Below are positions 21,575 through 32,593 of a DNA stretch of 64,000 nt, one piece after another (position 1 is the stretch's first letter; each line of letters begins with the position of its first letter). This DNA comes from Hemerocallis citrina. Lineage: Eukaryota > Streptophyta > Magnoliopsida > Asparagales > Asphodelaceae. The stretch spans positions 141,564,461 through 141,628,460 of the forward strand of contig CM030361.1 in assembly GCA_017893485.1 (NCBI GenBank), given 5' to 3'. The translations under genes were made by a program, and so were the position numbers. Under the pieces are notes generated by a model. That model searched no databases, was not told the DNA's origin, and saw only the letters and a program-made list of their open reading frames with translations.

Positions 21575-24500
21575 TTTTTTAGGTTAAAGGTGGAATAATG
21601 CCACCCTGTTTCATTAATAAGAGGTTAATAAAACAACCCCGATGTACCGGGAGAAAAAACAAAAAGTACAATGCAGGAAATAAAACATAACCCCCCCAAC
21701 AAACCTTGGGGGGTGGGTCTAATCATCCATACATCAAACAACCAAAAGTACAGTAGGTCGGTACAAAACACAAAGAAGCAAAGACTGCGCTTGGAGGGTG
21801 CCAACCCCTCAGTCCAGCGTCGGCCCGAACTCTACCTCCTCATCATCAAAATCCTCCACCTGGAAGACTCTGGCAATCCTCCATCTCGCTCCTGTGGTAG
21901 CAGCTGCAACCGAAAAGGAAATAAGATGCATGATATGAGTAAGGTTACCATAAATACTATTACATGAAGCACGAAAATAAAAATTATTTCTGTCTAGCCA
22001 TAACACCCATGTAGTTGCCGCAATGGCAATGTACCACGCATCCTTCATTTCTTGGCGAATCGAGGCAAATTTGGGGCCAATCCACAAAGCCTCATATTCG
22101 CTAGGATAGTCACTTGTTCCTAAGGCTCGTAATACCTCCACCATAGTTGCCTTTCTCCTTGGGCAGTGAATAAAAAGGTAGTTCAAATTCTCCGCATGCA
22201 TGTTGCAGAATCCACAGTTGGTCGCAATCTGGGATTGTCTTTTGGCAAGGTTCTCTCGGGTTATGATTGCATTATTGAGCACTAGCCAGAGGAATACTCT
22301 GACTTTAAGGGGGGTTTTCGCCTTCCATAACACATGTGCCCAGTTGAGTCTGCATCCTCGATAGTGAATTCGATGATACAGAGATCTGACCGTGAAAGCT
22401 TCCTTGGTCTCGAGTCCCCAGCACATCTAATCTGGGCATTGAACGCACATCGCACCGGTCCATGTGATATGTGCTTGCAAGTCAAGCAGTTGCTGGTGTA
22501 GTTCTGGGATAAGCGTTCCTCGGAACGACGGCCTCCAATTTTCCCTCTTCCAAGTCTCGACCACAAAATATTCGGTCGATTCGTTTTCTCATAATGCTCT
22601 GGGAAAGTTTCCTTAAGGGTATGGGCACCATACCATTTGTCCCACCAGAATCTGGTGGACCGTCCATTACCGATAGTCGACGTAACTGCTGAATTGAACG
22701 GTCCGCTTGCTTTGGTAATTTCTTTCCAGAATCGCGAAACTTTAGACCCTACTCGGAAGCCTAAACTTCTCATACCTTTTCCTCGGAGGTATGGTTGAAT
22801 GAAATCCTGCCATCCTTCCCTGCTGTGATGAAACACCTTCCACCACCATTTTCCCATGAGGTCAAGGTTCATATCTGTAAGGTCGATGATGCCTAGCCCT
22901 CTATGCTTCTTCTTCATGCAAGCAATACTCCATTTGATCAGGTGGTAACCTTCCCTATTCGAATCTGCTCCTTTCCAAAGGAATCTTTTTCGGATTCGAT
23001 CAATCCTTTGGATAACCCATTTAGGAAGCTCAAAAAACGACATGTAGTAAATAGGCAGATTAGACAACACTGAGTTGATGAGTACCACTCTGCCCCGGAG
23101 TGAAAGCAATTTTTCTTTCCAACCAGACAGTCTGTCCTCCACCCTATGATAGGCAGCCAGTCCGACTTAGTGAGCTTCCCTGGTCTGAGTGGGAGTCCTA
23201 GGTATTTGATTGGGAACTCATCCGTCATACAGTTTAGTATGGTGGCATGTTCCCGTGCTTTGACATCGGATAGAGTAATTGGAATCAAGAGCTCTTGGGG
23301 AAATTTATCCTGAGGCCTGACCAGGCTTCAAAACAGTAGAGAGCCCCTTTAAAGCAGACTGTTTCTGACCTGGTCCCATTACCAAAAAGTAGGGTGTCAT
23401 CTGCGTACTGAAGAATCATGCACCCTTGATTAGACGCGCTACTGGCCACTGGTGTTATCCAACCTTTTCTCCGACAGTTCTCAAGCATACCCCTCAGCAC
23501 ATCCGCTACGATAGTAAATAGAAGTGGTGATAGTGGATCCCCTTGCCGGAGTCCTTTCTTGCACGGGAACGACAGCCCCGGCCGCCCATTCACCGAGATT
23601 GCCGTTTTGCTAGTGTGCAAACATTGTCTGATCCATCTTATCCATTCATTCCCGAATCCCCTTCCTCTGAGAGCTTCCAGCAGGCACTCCCAATCGACGG
23701 AGTCATACGCTTTCTCAAAGTTCAGTTTCAGGAGGAAGTTCTTAGAGTTGCTCGTATGGCAGCGGTGGATAACTTGTTCAGTGGTGGCCACGCAGTCTAG
23801 AATACATCTGACCTTGATGAAATCCGTTTGAGTTTTGCTGATTAAGCTGTCCATTATACTACCCAGGCGGATGGCCAGGACCTTTGTGATTATCTTAACC
23901 GGGCAGTTTATGAGGCTAATCGGTCTAAAATCCCCCACTCTCGTAGATTCCTCCCATTTGGGTATCAGGACGACTTCCGCAAAGTTGAACATGCCCAATC
24001 TGAGATTGTTGTTAAAAAACTCATCCATCAGCGCCATAAAGTCCCCTTTAATTTCTTCCCCGAACACTTGGAAGAATATCATTGGGAAGCCGGCTGGCCC
24101 GGGCCACTTGTCTGCTCCCATCTGATTGATGGCCTTTTTTACTTCCTCTTCCGAGAAGGGAGCTTCCAAGGTGGATAATGTTTGTGCTGATTCATTCTGG
24201 TATGCCTGCCAGTAATCATCCCTAAGTGGGATCCTGAAGTCATTCTTCTTCCCAAAGAGGTCCTTGTAGTAAACTTGAAAGGTTGTGGAAATCATATTTT
24301 CGTCTTGCGATGTCCTCGTGTTCGTTTGTATTAACAGAATTAGGTTGGACATGCGTCTTGCGCTTGCCACTCAGTGGAAGTAGGCCGTATTCGCGTCTCC
24401 CTCTTTGAGCCACGAAATCCTTGATCTTTGTTGCCATTTGATTTCTTCCAACTTATAGAGATTGACAATATTCTTTTGGCTCGAGTGGTCTGTTTCTTTC

Positions 24501-25586
24501 ATCTTGTGACATGACTCTCGTTTCTTCCAACCTTTTCCAGTTCATCAATCCCTTCCAAAAAGGAGTCTTTTGCATGCCAGATGGTCGAGAATCTAGATCG
24601 ATTCCATTTACGCAGTTGCTTCCTTAATCTGCGAATTTTTTCACACCATCGGGCTGCAGCATCTGTACCAGCAGTTGGGAGTGCCCAGTTTTCCATCACC
24701 ATGTGGTGAAACCCCTGAATTTCTAGCCAGGTCTTCTCAAATCTGAATTTCCTAGGCTTTTGAGTTCCCTGTACCTCTGTATCAAGTAGGATCGGAGTAT
24801 GATCTGACGTAGGTCTAGGGATCGATCTAGCGGTTACTAATGGAAACTTAGCCTCCCAATCCATCGATACTAGTATCCTATACAATTTGGCTATGATTGG
24901 AGTAGCCTGCATGTTGGACCATGTAAATAGTCTATCATTAATTGGGATATCTATCAGCTCTAGTTCCGTGATCACCCTATTGAACTCTTCTCTGTGCCTG
25001 TCACTGGAACCTCTTCCCTTGTGCCCGAAAGCAAATCTGGTAATATTGAAGTCCCCCCAACAATCCAGGCTCCCGCCCATCGGTGTCGAATACCGACCAG
25101 CTCTTGCCAGAAGGCATCACGCTCTGTAGCCACATTCGGTCCATAAACGACAGTGATTGTCTGCATCTAATTATCAGATCGTCGTTTCAGTCGGATAGTC
25201 AGGGAGAACGTACCACTATAAACCTCGGTACAAGCGAGCACATCCGGGTTGAACCCAATAGCAATTCCCCCCGAGGCTCCCGCGGACGGGCGTAGCACCC
25301 ATTCCTTGATTCTGTTTCCCCCTATCCTTTTGAGTTTGGCCCTGCGCACAAGTTTTGTCTCCTGTAACCCTACCACTTCCGCCTTGGACTTGTTAATGAC
25401 GTCCCTAACCATATCTCTTTTCCCTCTATCCCCCAGCCCCCCGACATTCCAGAATAGTGTATTCATTGGGGGACCGTGTCTGGGTTGATCGTGGGTGTGG
25501 GTGTGCGATAGGTTTCATATTCAAAGACCTCTATCAACCCAGAGCTGGATCCTAGTTCTTTCTGATAACTAGACTTAACCTCGAGT
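21575..25586 (-). mobile_element. 5'-truncated LINE, same family as 12387-19928 (4.0 kb)
   Basis: A 14-bp target duplication ATTCTTCATCTTTT flanks it (21561-21574 and 25587-25600). On the minus strand it starts about 120 bases before ORF2, lacks nearly all of ORF1, and ends in the family tail and an A-tract (T-run at 21571-21580 on the plus strand). 5' truncation is usual for LINE insertions. It lies in the region just upstream of Harbinger ORF1. Confidence 0.93.
21809..25466 (-). pseudogene. LINE ORF2 of the truncated copy, broken
   Basis: Starting at NTLFWNVGGLG (25466), the endonuclease (GLQETKL, then DFNITRF and SDHTPILL) is split by frameshifts near 25170-25070 and 24500. The reverse transcriptase piece (24370-23285) carries FRPISLINC, LRQGDPLSPLLF and QYADDTLLF. 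The remainder (23288-22282) and the zf-RVT piece (22426-21809, FLWLVLNN and CGFCNMHAENLNYLF) follow in shifted frames. It is useful mainly as a comparison for the stops in the full-length copy. Confidence 0.9.
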
Positions 25587-25625
25587 ATTCTTCATCTTTT
25601 GCCAAATACAAAACAACTTTGAGCA

Positions 25626-26548
25626 ATGACAACCCGTAGTAATAGGGGCAGGACATGCACATCTAATGAAGATGTTATTCTTTCCCAAAGCTGGGTTTCT
25701 ATTACTCAGGTTCCATTGACTGCTAACAATCAATCCGGAACACAGTTTTGGGATCGAGTATTCCGCACATTTGAAACTCTAATAGGCACTCTGATCAACC
25801 GGGCAGCTGGCTCTCTTTCTAGTTATTTCTGTGCAATTGCTAAATCTGTTCTTTGTTCATTGCGAAGTTGAGCAGTGTAACAAATAGAGCTGCAAGTGGA
25901 ACAACTGAGGTGGATAAGGTATGTATAATTTACCAGATTTAAATTTTTTGAATACAAGTATAATAATTTATAACACAAGTTTATTTACTATTTTTTATAG
26001 CTACGCGAAGCAAGAGCGTAATACATGCAATCATCCGGGAAAGCTTTAAATTTGAAGAATGTTATGAGGTCCTTAAAGATCAGCCAAAATTTTCACTACG
26101 TACAATGCATGACTTCGAATCAGGCCGAAGCTCTCAATCTGGTGAAGAAGGTAGCACGATACGTACTCCAGCAATGCAAGACTGGGATACAAATATACCG
26201 ACTGATTTGGATTTGCCTCCAGCCCTCTCCCGACCGCCCGGCCGTAAAGCGGATAAGAGAAAAAGGAAAAGACCGATTGAATCATCTCAATTTTCTGAAA
26301 TGGTTTTTGAGACTAGAACATCTAACAATTTGTTTAAGGTGTCACAAGATAGGCTGACGATGGCAACGGAAAAGAAGCTTGAGATAAAACAAAAAGTGCA
26401 TGAAATGAAACAAGAAGAGCACGAAATGAAAAAACGAATAGAGGAAGACCGCATAATGAGTTTGGACATCAGCAACTTACCCGAGACTCAACGTACTTAT
26501 TTCATGTGTAGACAACATGAAATTATGCAAAGTCGTGGTTACAAATAG
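25626..26548 (+). pseudogene. Harbinger ORF1: trihelix/MYB-like DNA-binding protein with NAM-associated C-terminus
   Basis: Exon 1 (25626-25918) starts with NRGRTCTSNEDVILSQSW, then FWDRVFRTFE and NRAAGSLSS, the pattern of the DNA-binding half of plant PIF/Harbinger ORF1. An intron (25919-26000, GTATGT...TATAG) separates exon 2, which continues with ESFKFEECYEVLKDQPKF and PGRKADKRKRK. It ends in a charged coiled stretch and the NAM-associated-type tail with YFMCRQHEIMQSRGYK. Small frame breaks (near 25855 and 26010) suggest it is no longer intact. In this superfamily ORF1 is needed together with the transposase and binds near the element ends. It is transcribed towards the transposase gene. 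Confidence 0.85.
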
Positions 26549-26879
26549 TTTAATTTTTTGTATCAATATTGTTTTCATATATGTTGCAATATCCATTGTA
26601 TCTTGCTGATTTTCAGTTATGTAATTGCTTTGTGTTCCACTACTTATTAAGAAGTCTATATTTCAGTTTAAATTATGGTGGACTTAATTGATTGTGGACT
26701 TAATTGATGCCTCTTCCAAGTAGATCAATGCATTTTCGTGCTGATTCTAGATTAAACAATACAGAATATAAATTACGAAGATAAAATGAAAAACACAAAT
26801 ACATTTTTACTAATTCTAAGTTAAACATTAAAAAATATAAATTACTTGCAAATGACTCTAAAACAAATAAAATATTTTT

Positions 26880-27984
26880 CTAAAACTCATCTCCATATTC
26901 GTTCCATATGTGCTCCACCAAATCTGCTCGCAGTTGATGATGTTTCTGTCTATCATGTAGTTCTACATTGCGTGCTAATCTAGAGGTACTTGTTGAAGCT
27001 CCAGTTTTGCTCGGTATGCTGAAGGTAGAGTCCGCACTTTGGTCGTAGTCATAATCATCAAGTGCTTCTTCTCGTTTGTCCTCAACAATCATATTATGTA
27101 AAATAATACATGTCTTCATTATATAAGATAGACTGTCGGCATCCCAGAACCGTGCTGGACCTCTTACAATTGCAAATCGTGCCTGTAAAATACCGAATCC
27201 GCGTTCAACATCCTTTCTTGCAACTTCTTGCATTTGGGCATTTTTTTTTATTTTTGAGTATCCGGTATTGAGTATGTTTTGACTATGATAGCCAACGAGG
27301 GATAAATACCATCTGCTAAATAGTACCCCATATTGTAGTTGTTATTGTTGATAGTGAAATTCGCGGGTGGTGCACACCCATCAAGAAGATCATTAAATAA
27401 TGTGGACCGATTGAGCACGTTAAGATCATTATTGCATCATGGAATTTCGACAAATGAATGCCAGAACCATAGGTCGTAAGATACAACTGCTTCACGAATA
27501 ATGGTTGGCTCCCGAACGTATCTGGTCTACTTGTAACGCCCTGCCCCAATACTCAGACAATTTTTATTATTTTTAGAAGACAAATTAATACTTATAGTAC
27601 AACTGCCCACCAGAGGATGCCTCTTAAAAAGGTGGTTAACCAATTAGGTGACTCTAGATCATAGACAATTATATTTATACTTAATTAATTATTGTATACT
27701 CACGATATGGGATTATCTCAACCAATTGTCCCCCTCAAATCCCGTGCACACCATCTGAGGTGCCACGTCACCAATCACAACAACAACAGTCGTTGCCTTT
27801 TCTCAAACATCAACTGGGTGGGCCCCCCTTTCCCAGGGTGACGTCATCGCCACCCCTCAAACAACACAACACACAACATGCTGTGTTTCACTTCAGCCGT
27901 AGCCCCCCCCCCCCCCCCCCCCCCCCCCCCACACACACACACCCACCCACCTTCTCTCTCCTATATTTACCAATCATACCACCC

Positions 27985-28026
<42 letters not shown>

Positions 28027-28671
28027 CTCTTTGAAATTACGGGGTATTGTGCCATGTTGATGAACAATTTTTCCAAGCCCAGTGCATGCAATCAACACAA
28101 CCTAACATACCTGGAAACCCGCGAGCTTTATTTTCTTCAAGTAGTCTTTGAATATCAGCGACGGTTGGAGCCTACAAATATTGAGGTCCAAACATGTTCA
28201 CAGAAGCCACACAAAAACGACGTACTGTTTTCAAAACAGTAGTCTCTCCAATTCGCACGTACTCATCGATTGAATTGGCTGATGATCCGTAAGCCAAGCA
28301 ACGTATAGCAGCAGTGATTTTTTTGATAGGGAGATAAACCAAGGGTTCTAGTTGCATCCTGTCGTTGTTGGAAGAATTCATCGTAGTTAACAGTTGCTTC
28401 CAAAATACGTTGGAATAAAACTTGCCGCATGCAGAATCGACTTCGGAATAGGTTATCGCCATAAATTGGATTCTCGGCAAAATAATCTCTTCGAAGACGC
28501 ATGTCCCCATCTTCTCTCTCACGACGTATATATCTCTGGCGGTTTATTTGTTGGATTTGTTGAAATGCCACGAAGAAAATTTGCATGTTCTGGTGAATAC
28601 GTCTTCATGGCTAGTTGCTTGGATTCTTCGTCTGATGAAGTAGACGAAGAAGATGAACTAAATTCAGCCAT
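26880..28671 (-). pseudogene. PIF/Harbinger DDE transposase, interrupted and broken
   Basis: The start is MAEFSSSS at 28671. N-terminal pieces contain RDYFAENPIYGDNLFRSRF and LAYGSSANSIDEYVRIGE. A TAG stop follows FGPQYL near 28182. The frame then continues with GFPGMLGCVDCMHWAWKNC, holding the first catalytic Asp. An insertion of about 510 bp (27532 to about 28040) splits the gene. The next part has SYDLWFWHSF, then NMGYYLADGIYPS with the second Asp, and the C-terminal KDVERGFGILQARFAIVRGP holds the last acidic residue. The tail has HNMIVEDKREE. At least one frameshift lies near 27500. This enzyme family cuts and rejoins DNA at TTA/TAA targets. With these breaks the gene cannot make a full protein. 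Confidence 0.9.
27532..28040. mobile_element. Insertion inside the transposase gene, probably an LTR fragment
   Basis: It begins TGTAACGCCCTGCCCC, like the terminal words of the other LTRs in this window (TGTAGCGCCCC at 40930, 47632 and 52981). It contains a C-tract (27903-27930), an AC repeat and a TA repeat (about 27988-28022). Coding sequence of the transposase resumes near 28045. The right edge and target duplication could not be defined, so it may be a truncated solo LTR. Confidence 0.5.
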
Positions 28672-29174
28672 TGCTAAATGAAAGAAGAAATTGGAGGATA
28701 TTGTAGAATGTTTGTTTTTTAGGAGAAGACATTGTTCGAATATATAGGGGATTTTCAACACAGTGTCTGTCCATGTGCCGCTTTATATGACATAACGTGA
28801 TACATGACTAAAGAAGATGGGTATAAAGTGATACATGTCTAAAGAAAATGGGTATAAAGTTGACGGTCGGGTTGTCGTATGTAAATATTCGAATATAAAG
28901 TCTAAAAGCTAATGCCATAAAGTAATGAATCCAAAAAAAACACAACATGACATAAAGTAATTAGGTAGGGTTTAGTGTGAATGCCATGTTTGACCTTATG
29001 TACACATTTCAACTAGATCACATCAAACTAGAATAAACGTTCATTAAGCATTAAGCATTAAAAAAACACAACTAGACAACACTGATCACCTAGGTGAAAC
29101 ATTAATTAAACAATAATTAATGAATACACGTTCACATTAAACATTATTTACAAATGCTAGCCCCCGTTATCAAA

Positions 29175-31306
29175 CTATGTATTCTGCACATATTCCGGTG
29201 TCGATTGAAGACTTCTCATACCAAAAGTTGACGGTCGATCGGTAGAAACACTTCTTCGTCCAGAAGTTGATGGTCGATCAGAAACACTTCTCCTGCCAGT
29301 AAATACTTGAGCAGGAATAGATTCTTTCAACACAGTGTCTGTCATTATGAATCGCCTTAATTGAGATTCATTATAAGTCGACTCTCGGTACCGTTGGTAT
29401 AACTCCTCCTGCAATTATTGTTGGTAAATTATAAAAATAGGAAAAAAATCACTGTAGTCTAAATGAAATTTGAATATCGATGGAAAATGTTATGAGGTAT
29501 GCTCACATATGACATTACACCGCGAGACTCCAAATTGCAAGATCCATCTTTGATAATCCTCGTTACTGTACCACCTGCAAAAAGTGGAACCTCAACTACA
29601 CATTCGCCATGTACTGGAGGAACATGCATGTTTGTTTCTGTTGTATACTCTGCTGGTGCTCTAAAAGGAGGAGCAGGGAAGGGCAATTGAGCATTTGGAT
29701 CAATAATGCTAGCTGGACCAATAAAATCCACATTCGTACCATGCGACAGAGTCGACATAATAGCACCTATTGATACCTTTACCCAATACTTATTGTATCT
29801 CTTTTGTGGTACAAGTCGGATCAATACTGATGCGTCAATAGGCGAACAAAAATCTTGTGGTAATATTCGAGGCATGAATTTTGGTGGATCAATTGGGATA
29901 GTAATAAATCCCGTAATTTGGCGATAACAATGATCATCTAGATACTAGACACCTTATGTCGTATACATATTTTCAAGCACACATACAACTGTTTCAGGGT
30001 GATGCATTCAATAATAAATTAAGATAAATAAAAAAAAACATTGCAAAAATGGAAAATTTTACATGCGAGCAGTACTCAAAAATAACTCGGTGCCGAGATA
30101 GTATGTTCGCAATATGCACTTCACACTCAGCCTCGTACCTCGGTCTCGAATAAGGCTGCCAAATAATAGATGCAGAAGAACGCATCTCCATTTGATGTCT
30201 AGCGATGCCAATGTTATACCTAATTGTGTCTGCTATATTAGTATCCAATTGATCTTTGTTCCAACATGTAATTTTGGGCCATTTATCGGAAGCCATTAAA
30301 ACATCTGCTATATCTTCCGTTTTTGCAGTTATTGGAACACATATACTTGTATATTCATAAGCCCAATATTGTAGATGAAAAAGCTATATTAGTTTACAAA
30401 TAAATACTAACAAATTGAACAAATAAGTTTAATATATAGCTTTCAAACACATCTAATGTTACCTCTAGTACTTGTTATGGACCGTTAAAAGACTTGACTT
30501 TAACTCTGCTGCAAGATTCTAGAGACATATATAGTAGTGTCATTTCTTGGCCGCCCCAATCGTATGTATCCACTTTATTAAGATCTTCTAGTGCTGCAAG
30601 CCAACCAAATCTGATCACACAAGCAGCGTTGGAGAAAAGAAACTCTGAAAGAAAGAACATAAAGAACACTCTTGTGATCATCAGCGCTAGATTATCATCA
30701 ACTTGAGCTGTCTCGATCACATTACTATGAAAATACTTCTTCAGGAATGAACTGCGTATTGCTAAAGATTTCCAATCTGCTTTAGTTTTCTCAGGAAAAA
30801 AACGAGTCTGTACAACTTCGAAGGGATAATCTTCATCATTGCACGGAGGGGCTTCACCGGATCCGATCGATAACCCCGTTGCATCGTCCAATCTAACGGG
30901 GTGAATCCCAACTCACCACACGGTAAATGAAAAGTGTGTGTAGTATCCCACCATCTCTCAACCAAGACCTCCACAAGTCTCATTGATGATTTTTCTGTAT
31001 TTATTGTGAATAAACGCCGCCACCCAGTTTGATCGATTAATTGCTTCACTAATAGAACATGGGAACATCACTCGTATGCCTTTATTGGACCACTCCAATT
31101 TCCCCTTAATTTACAAAATCCACCTGCAGGCTGATCGGTAATAAGTTGATACAGATGTTGGCGGTCATTAACCACTGATTTCCACAAACTCGGATCGGCA
31201 AAATCACGAGATTCGTCATCGGTTCGGCCTCCGTACTGGAGTTGCCATGATCAAATCCGTCGCGAATAGTGGATTTAATTCTACCGATATATCTTTGGAT
31301 GGACAT
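29175..31306 (-). pseudogene. Plant mobile domain (PMD, aminotransferase-like) gene inside the Harbinger element
   Basis: Reading from 31306 downwards, the early part (with frame breaks near 31225) gives SRDFADPSLWKSVVNDRQ. Then LIDQTGWRRLF and VERWWDTTHTFHLPCGELGF are the signature of the plant mobile domain, followed after another frame break (near 30890) by TGLSIGSGEAP. Further along come DNLALMITRVFFMFF, the FGWLAALEDL and YDWGGQEMTLLY segments, and across an intron (about 30462-30384) LQYWAYEY. Later exons (30383-30063, about 29950-29515 and 29414 downwards) add MPRILPQDFC and a Ser/Arg-rich repeated tail (SDRPSTSGRRSVS). PMD proteins include Arabidopsis MAIN and MAIL1, linked to silencing, and PMD genes are known in some Ty3 and Mutator-like transposons. 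Here it lies between the transposase and the right end. Stops and frameshifts show decay. Confidence 0.82.
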
Positions 31307-31883
31307 TGTTTTTGGTTAGATACGAAGATAGTAGTTTGAGTAAAGATGAATTTTTAATCAGAAGATGGATGAGAAGATTTGGCCTGAGAGGTATGTATTT
31401 ATATAGAATGAGGTGAATGGGGGCTTTCATCGTAATTTAACATTTCCACTTTTAAAAAAAAGTTTAAACTCATCAGATGGATGAAGGTATACCGTCTGGT
31501 CCCTTTTTGGGATTTTTTGAAGAGAGAGATAAAATAGCCTTTTCCCCAACAACTTAAATATAAAAACAATTAAAAAACAAAGATCATCCGTCTGGCTTGT
31601 TTCTTTGTTTTTTAATTGTTTTTTCTATTTTTTTCAACGACCCAAAAAAAAAAAAAAATTTTAAACAACAGACGGAGGAACAAGCACCATCCAATACAAT
31701 TCAGATAAAAACAAATAAAAATTTCTCAAACAGAGAATGAAGCTCCGTCCATTCCCTTTTCAATAAAATAAAAATAAAAAACAAGATCCGTCCAATTCAT
31801 TAGTTTATCGAATTTTAAAAATAACGATAGCAGCGATCTTTGTTAAAGGTAAACCCTCATTGCTAAATATGGAAAATATGAAA
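31307..31883. other. Right subterminal region of the Harbinger element
   Basis: Non-coding and AT-rich, with palindromic words of the Harbinger family: a hairpin near 31474-31499 and looser ones to about 31800. It ends in TTGCTAAATATGGAAA, which also lies near the left end. The true end resumes at 32462 after the Helitron. Confidence 0.7.
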
Positions 31884-32461
31884 TCTATATAAAAAATTAC
31901 AAAGAAAGCTATCAAGTGGTTCTCATTCAGTCTCCCCTAAAATCAATGGCCTAGATTGATTCTCACAAAACATATTTTTCTGCCCAAAATTTCAAACCCT
32001 AAAATTAAACTTTTTCTCCCAAAACTAAAAAAACTCATCACTTTATTTCTATCTCTCTTATCTCTTTACCTTTTTCATGTTTCTCTCTTTTTCTCTCTCT
32101 CCCGCTCTCTCCCATTCTTTTTTTATTTACTTAGAAATTTAGATTTTAAGATTTCATAATTGTAAAAGTTTCAGAATTTTTATGTTTTTTTTATTGCACA
32201 TGTTATATTGAAAATAGCAAATATCTCTTCATCAGTTAAATTTCATCATTTTCCACACTTAAAGTTTTAAGAAGTTGGATTTTACAACCTCATTTATAAT
32301 TATTTTTCAACATATACTAATAGAAACATGGACTTTTATTTACAACTAATTATTATGATACTATTCAAACTTGAACTACATAATTGTTGTTTTACTGTTT
32401 ACAGGACTTTTCGTGTGTTGTATCGTTCCGAAGACTGGCACGTGCCCACGGGCAAATCTAG
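31884..32461 (+). mobile_element. Short non-autonomous Helitron (578 bp)
   Basis: It starts TCTATATAAAAAATTAC after an A and ends CTAG before a T, preceded by the small hairpin GTGCCCACGGGC seven bases earlier. Helitrons insert between A and T without duplication, begin TC and end CTRR with a nearby 3' hairpin. Removing it rejoins the Harbinger subterminal sequence. It has no coding capacity. Confidence 0.75.
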
Positions 32462-32491
32462 TTTTTTAACAAACCGCAGTGGATGCTCTAA

Positions 32492-32593
32492 TAACAGCAG
32501 AAACCACATAGGGTTTTCCCTTCTCCTCCGTCGTTTTCTTGACCCTCTCTCTTTTTTTTGGGTTCATTTTAGTCCCTTAAAAAATTCTCAGAA
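32492..32593 (+). promoter_or_regulatory. Leader and proximal promoter region of TOM20
   Basis: About 100 bp separates the Harbinger target duplication from the TOM20 ATG. It is pyrimidine-rich near TTCCCTTCTCCTCCGTCG, like a plant 5' leader. No TATA box is seen here, so the core promoter may be TATA-less or may lie within the transposon end. Confidence 0.5.

Larger units (their letters stand above)
20896..32488. mobile_element. PIF/Harbinger transposon with ORF1, transposase and a plant mobile domain gene; three later insertions
   Basis: The left end GAGCATCCACTGTCG (20896) and right end GTGGATGCTC (32479-32488) are inverted, with TAA on both sides (20893-20895 and 32489-32491). Internal order is ORF1 (plus, 25626-26548), DDE transposase (minus, 28671-26880) and a PMD gene (minus, 31306-29175). 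A LINE (21575-25586), an LTR-like fragment (from 27532) and a Helitron (31884-32461) inserted later; without them the element is about 6.4 kb. The genes carry stops and frameshifts, so it is probably immobile now. Both ends hold palindromes shared with the nearby MITEs. Confidence 0.88.

Noticed and set aside
27760..28242. 160-codon frame with Pro, Thr and Ile/Tyr runs
   Set aside because: It translates C, AC and TA simple repeats inside an insertion in the transposase gene.
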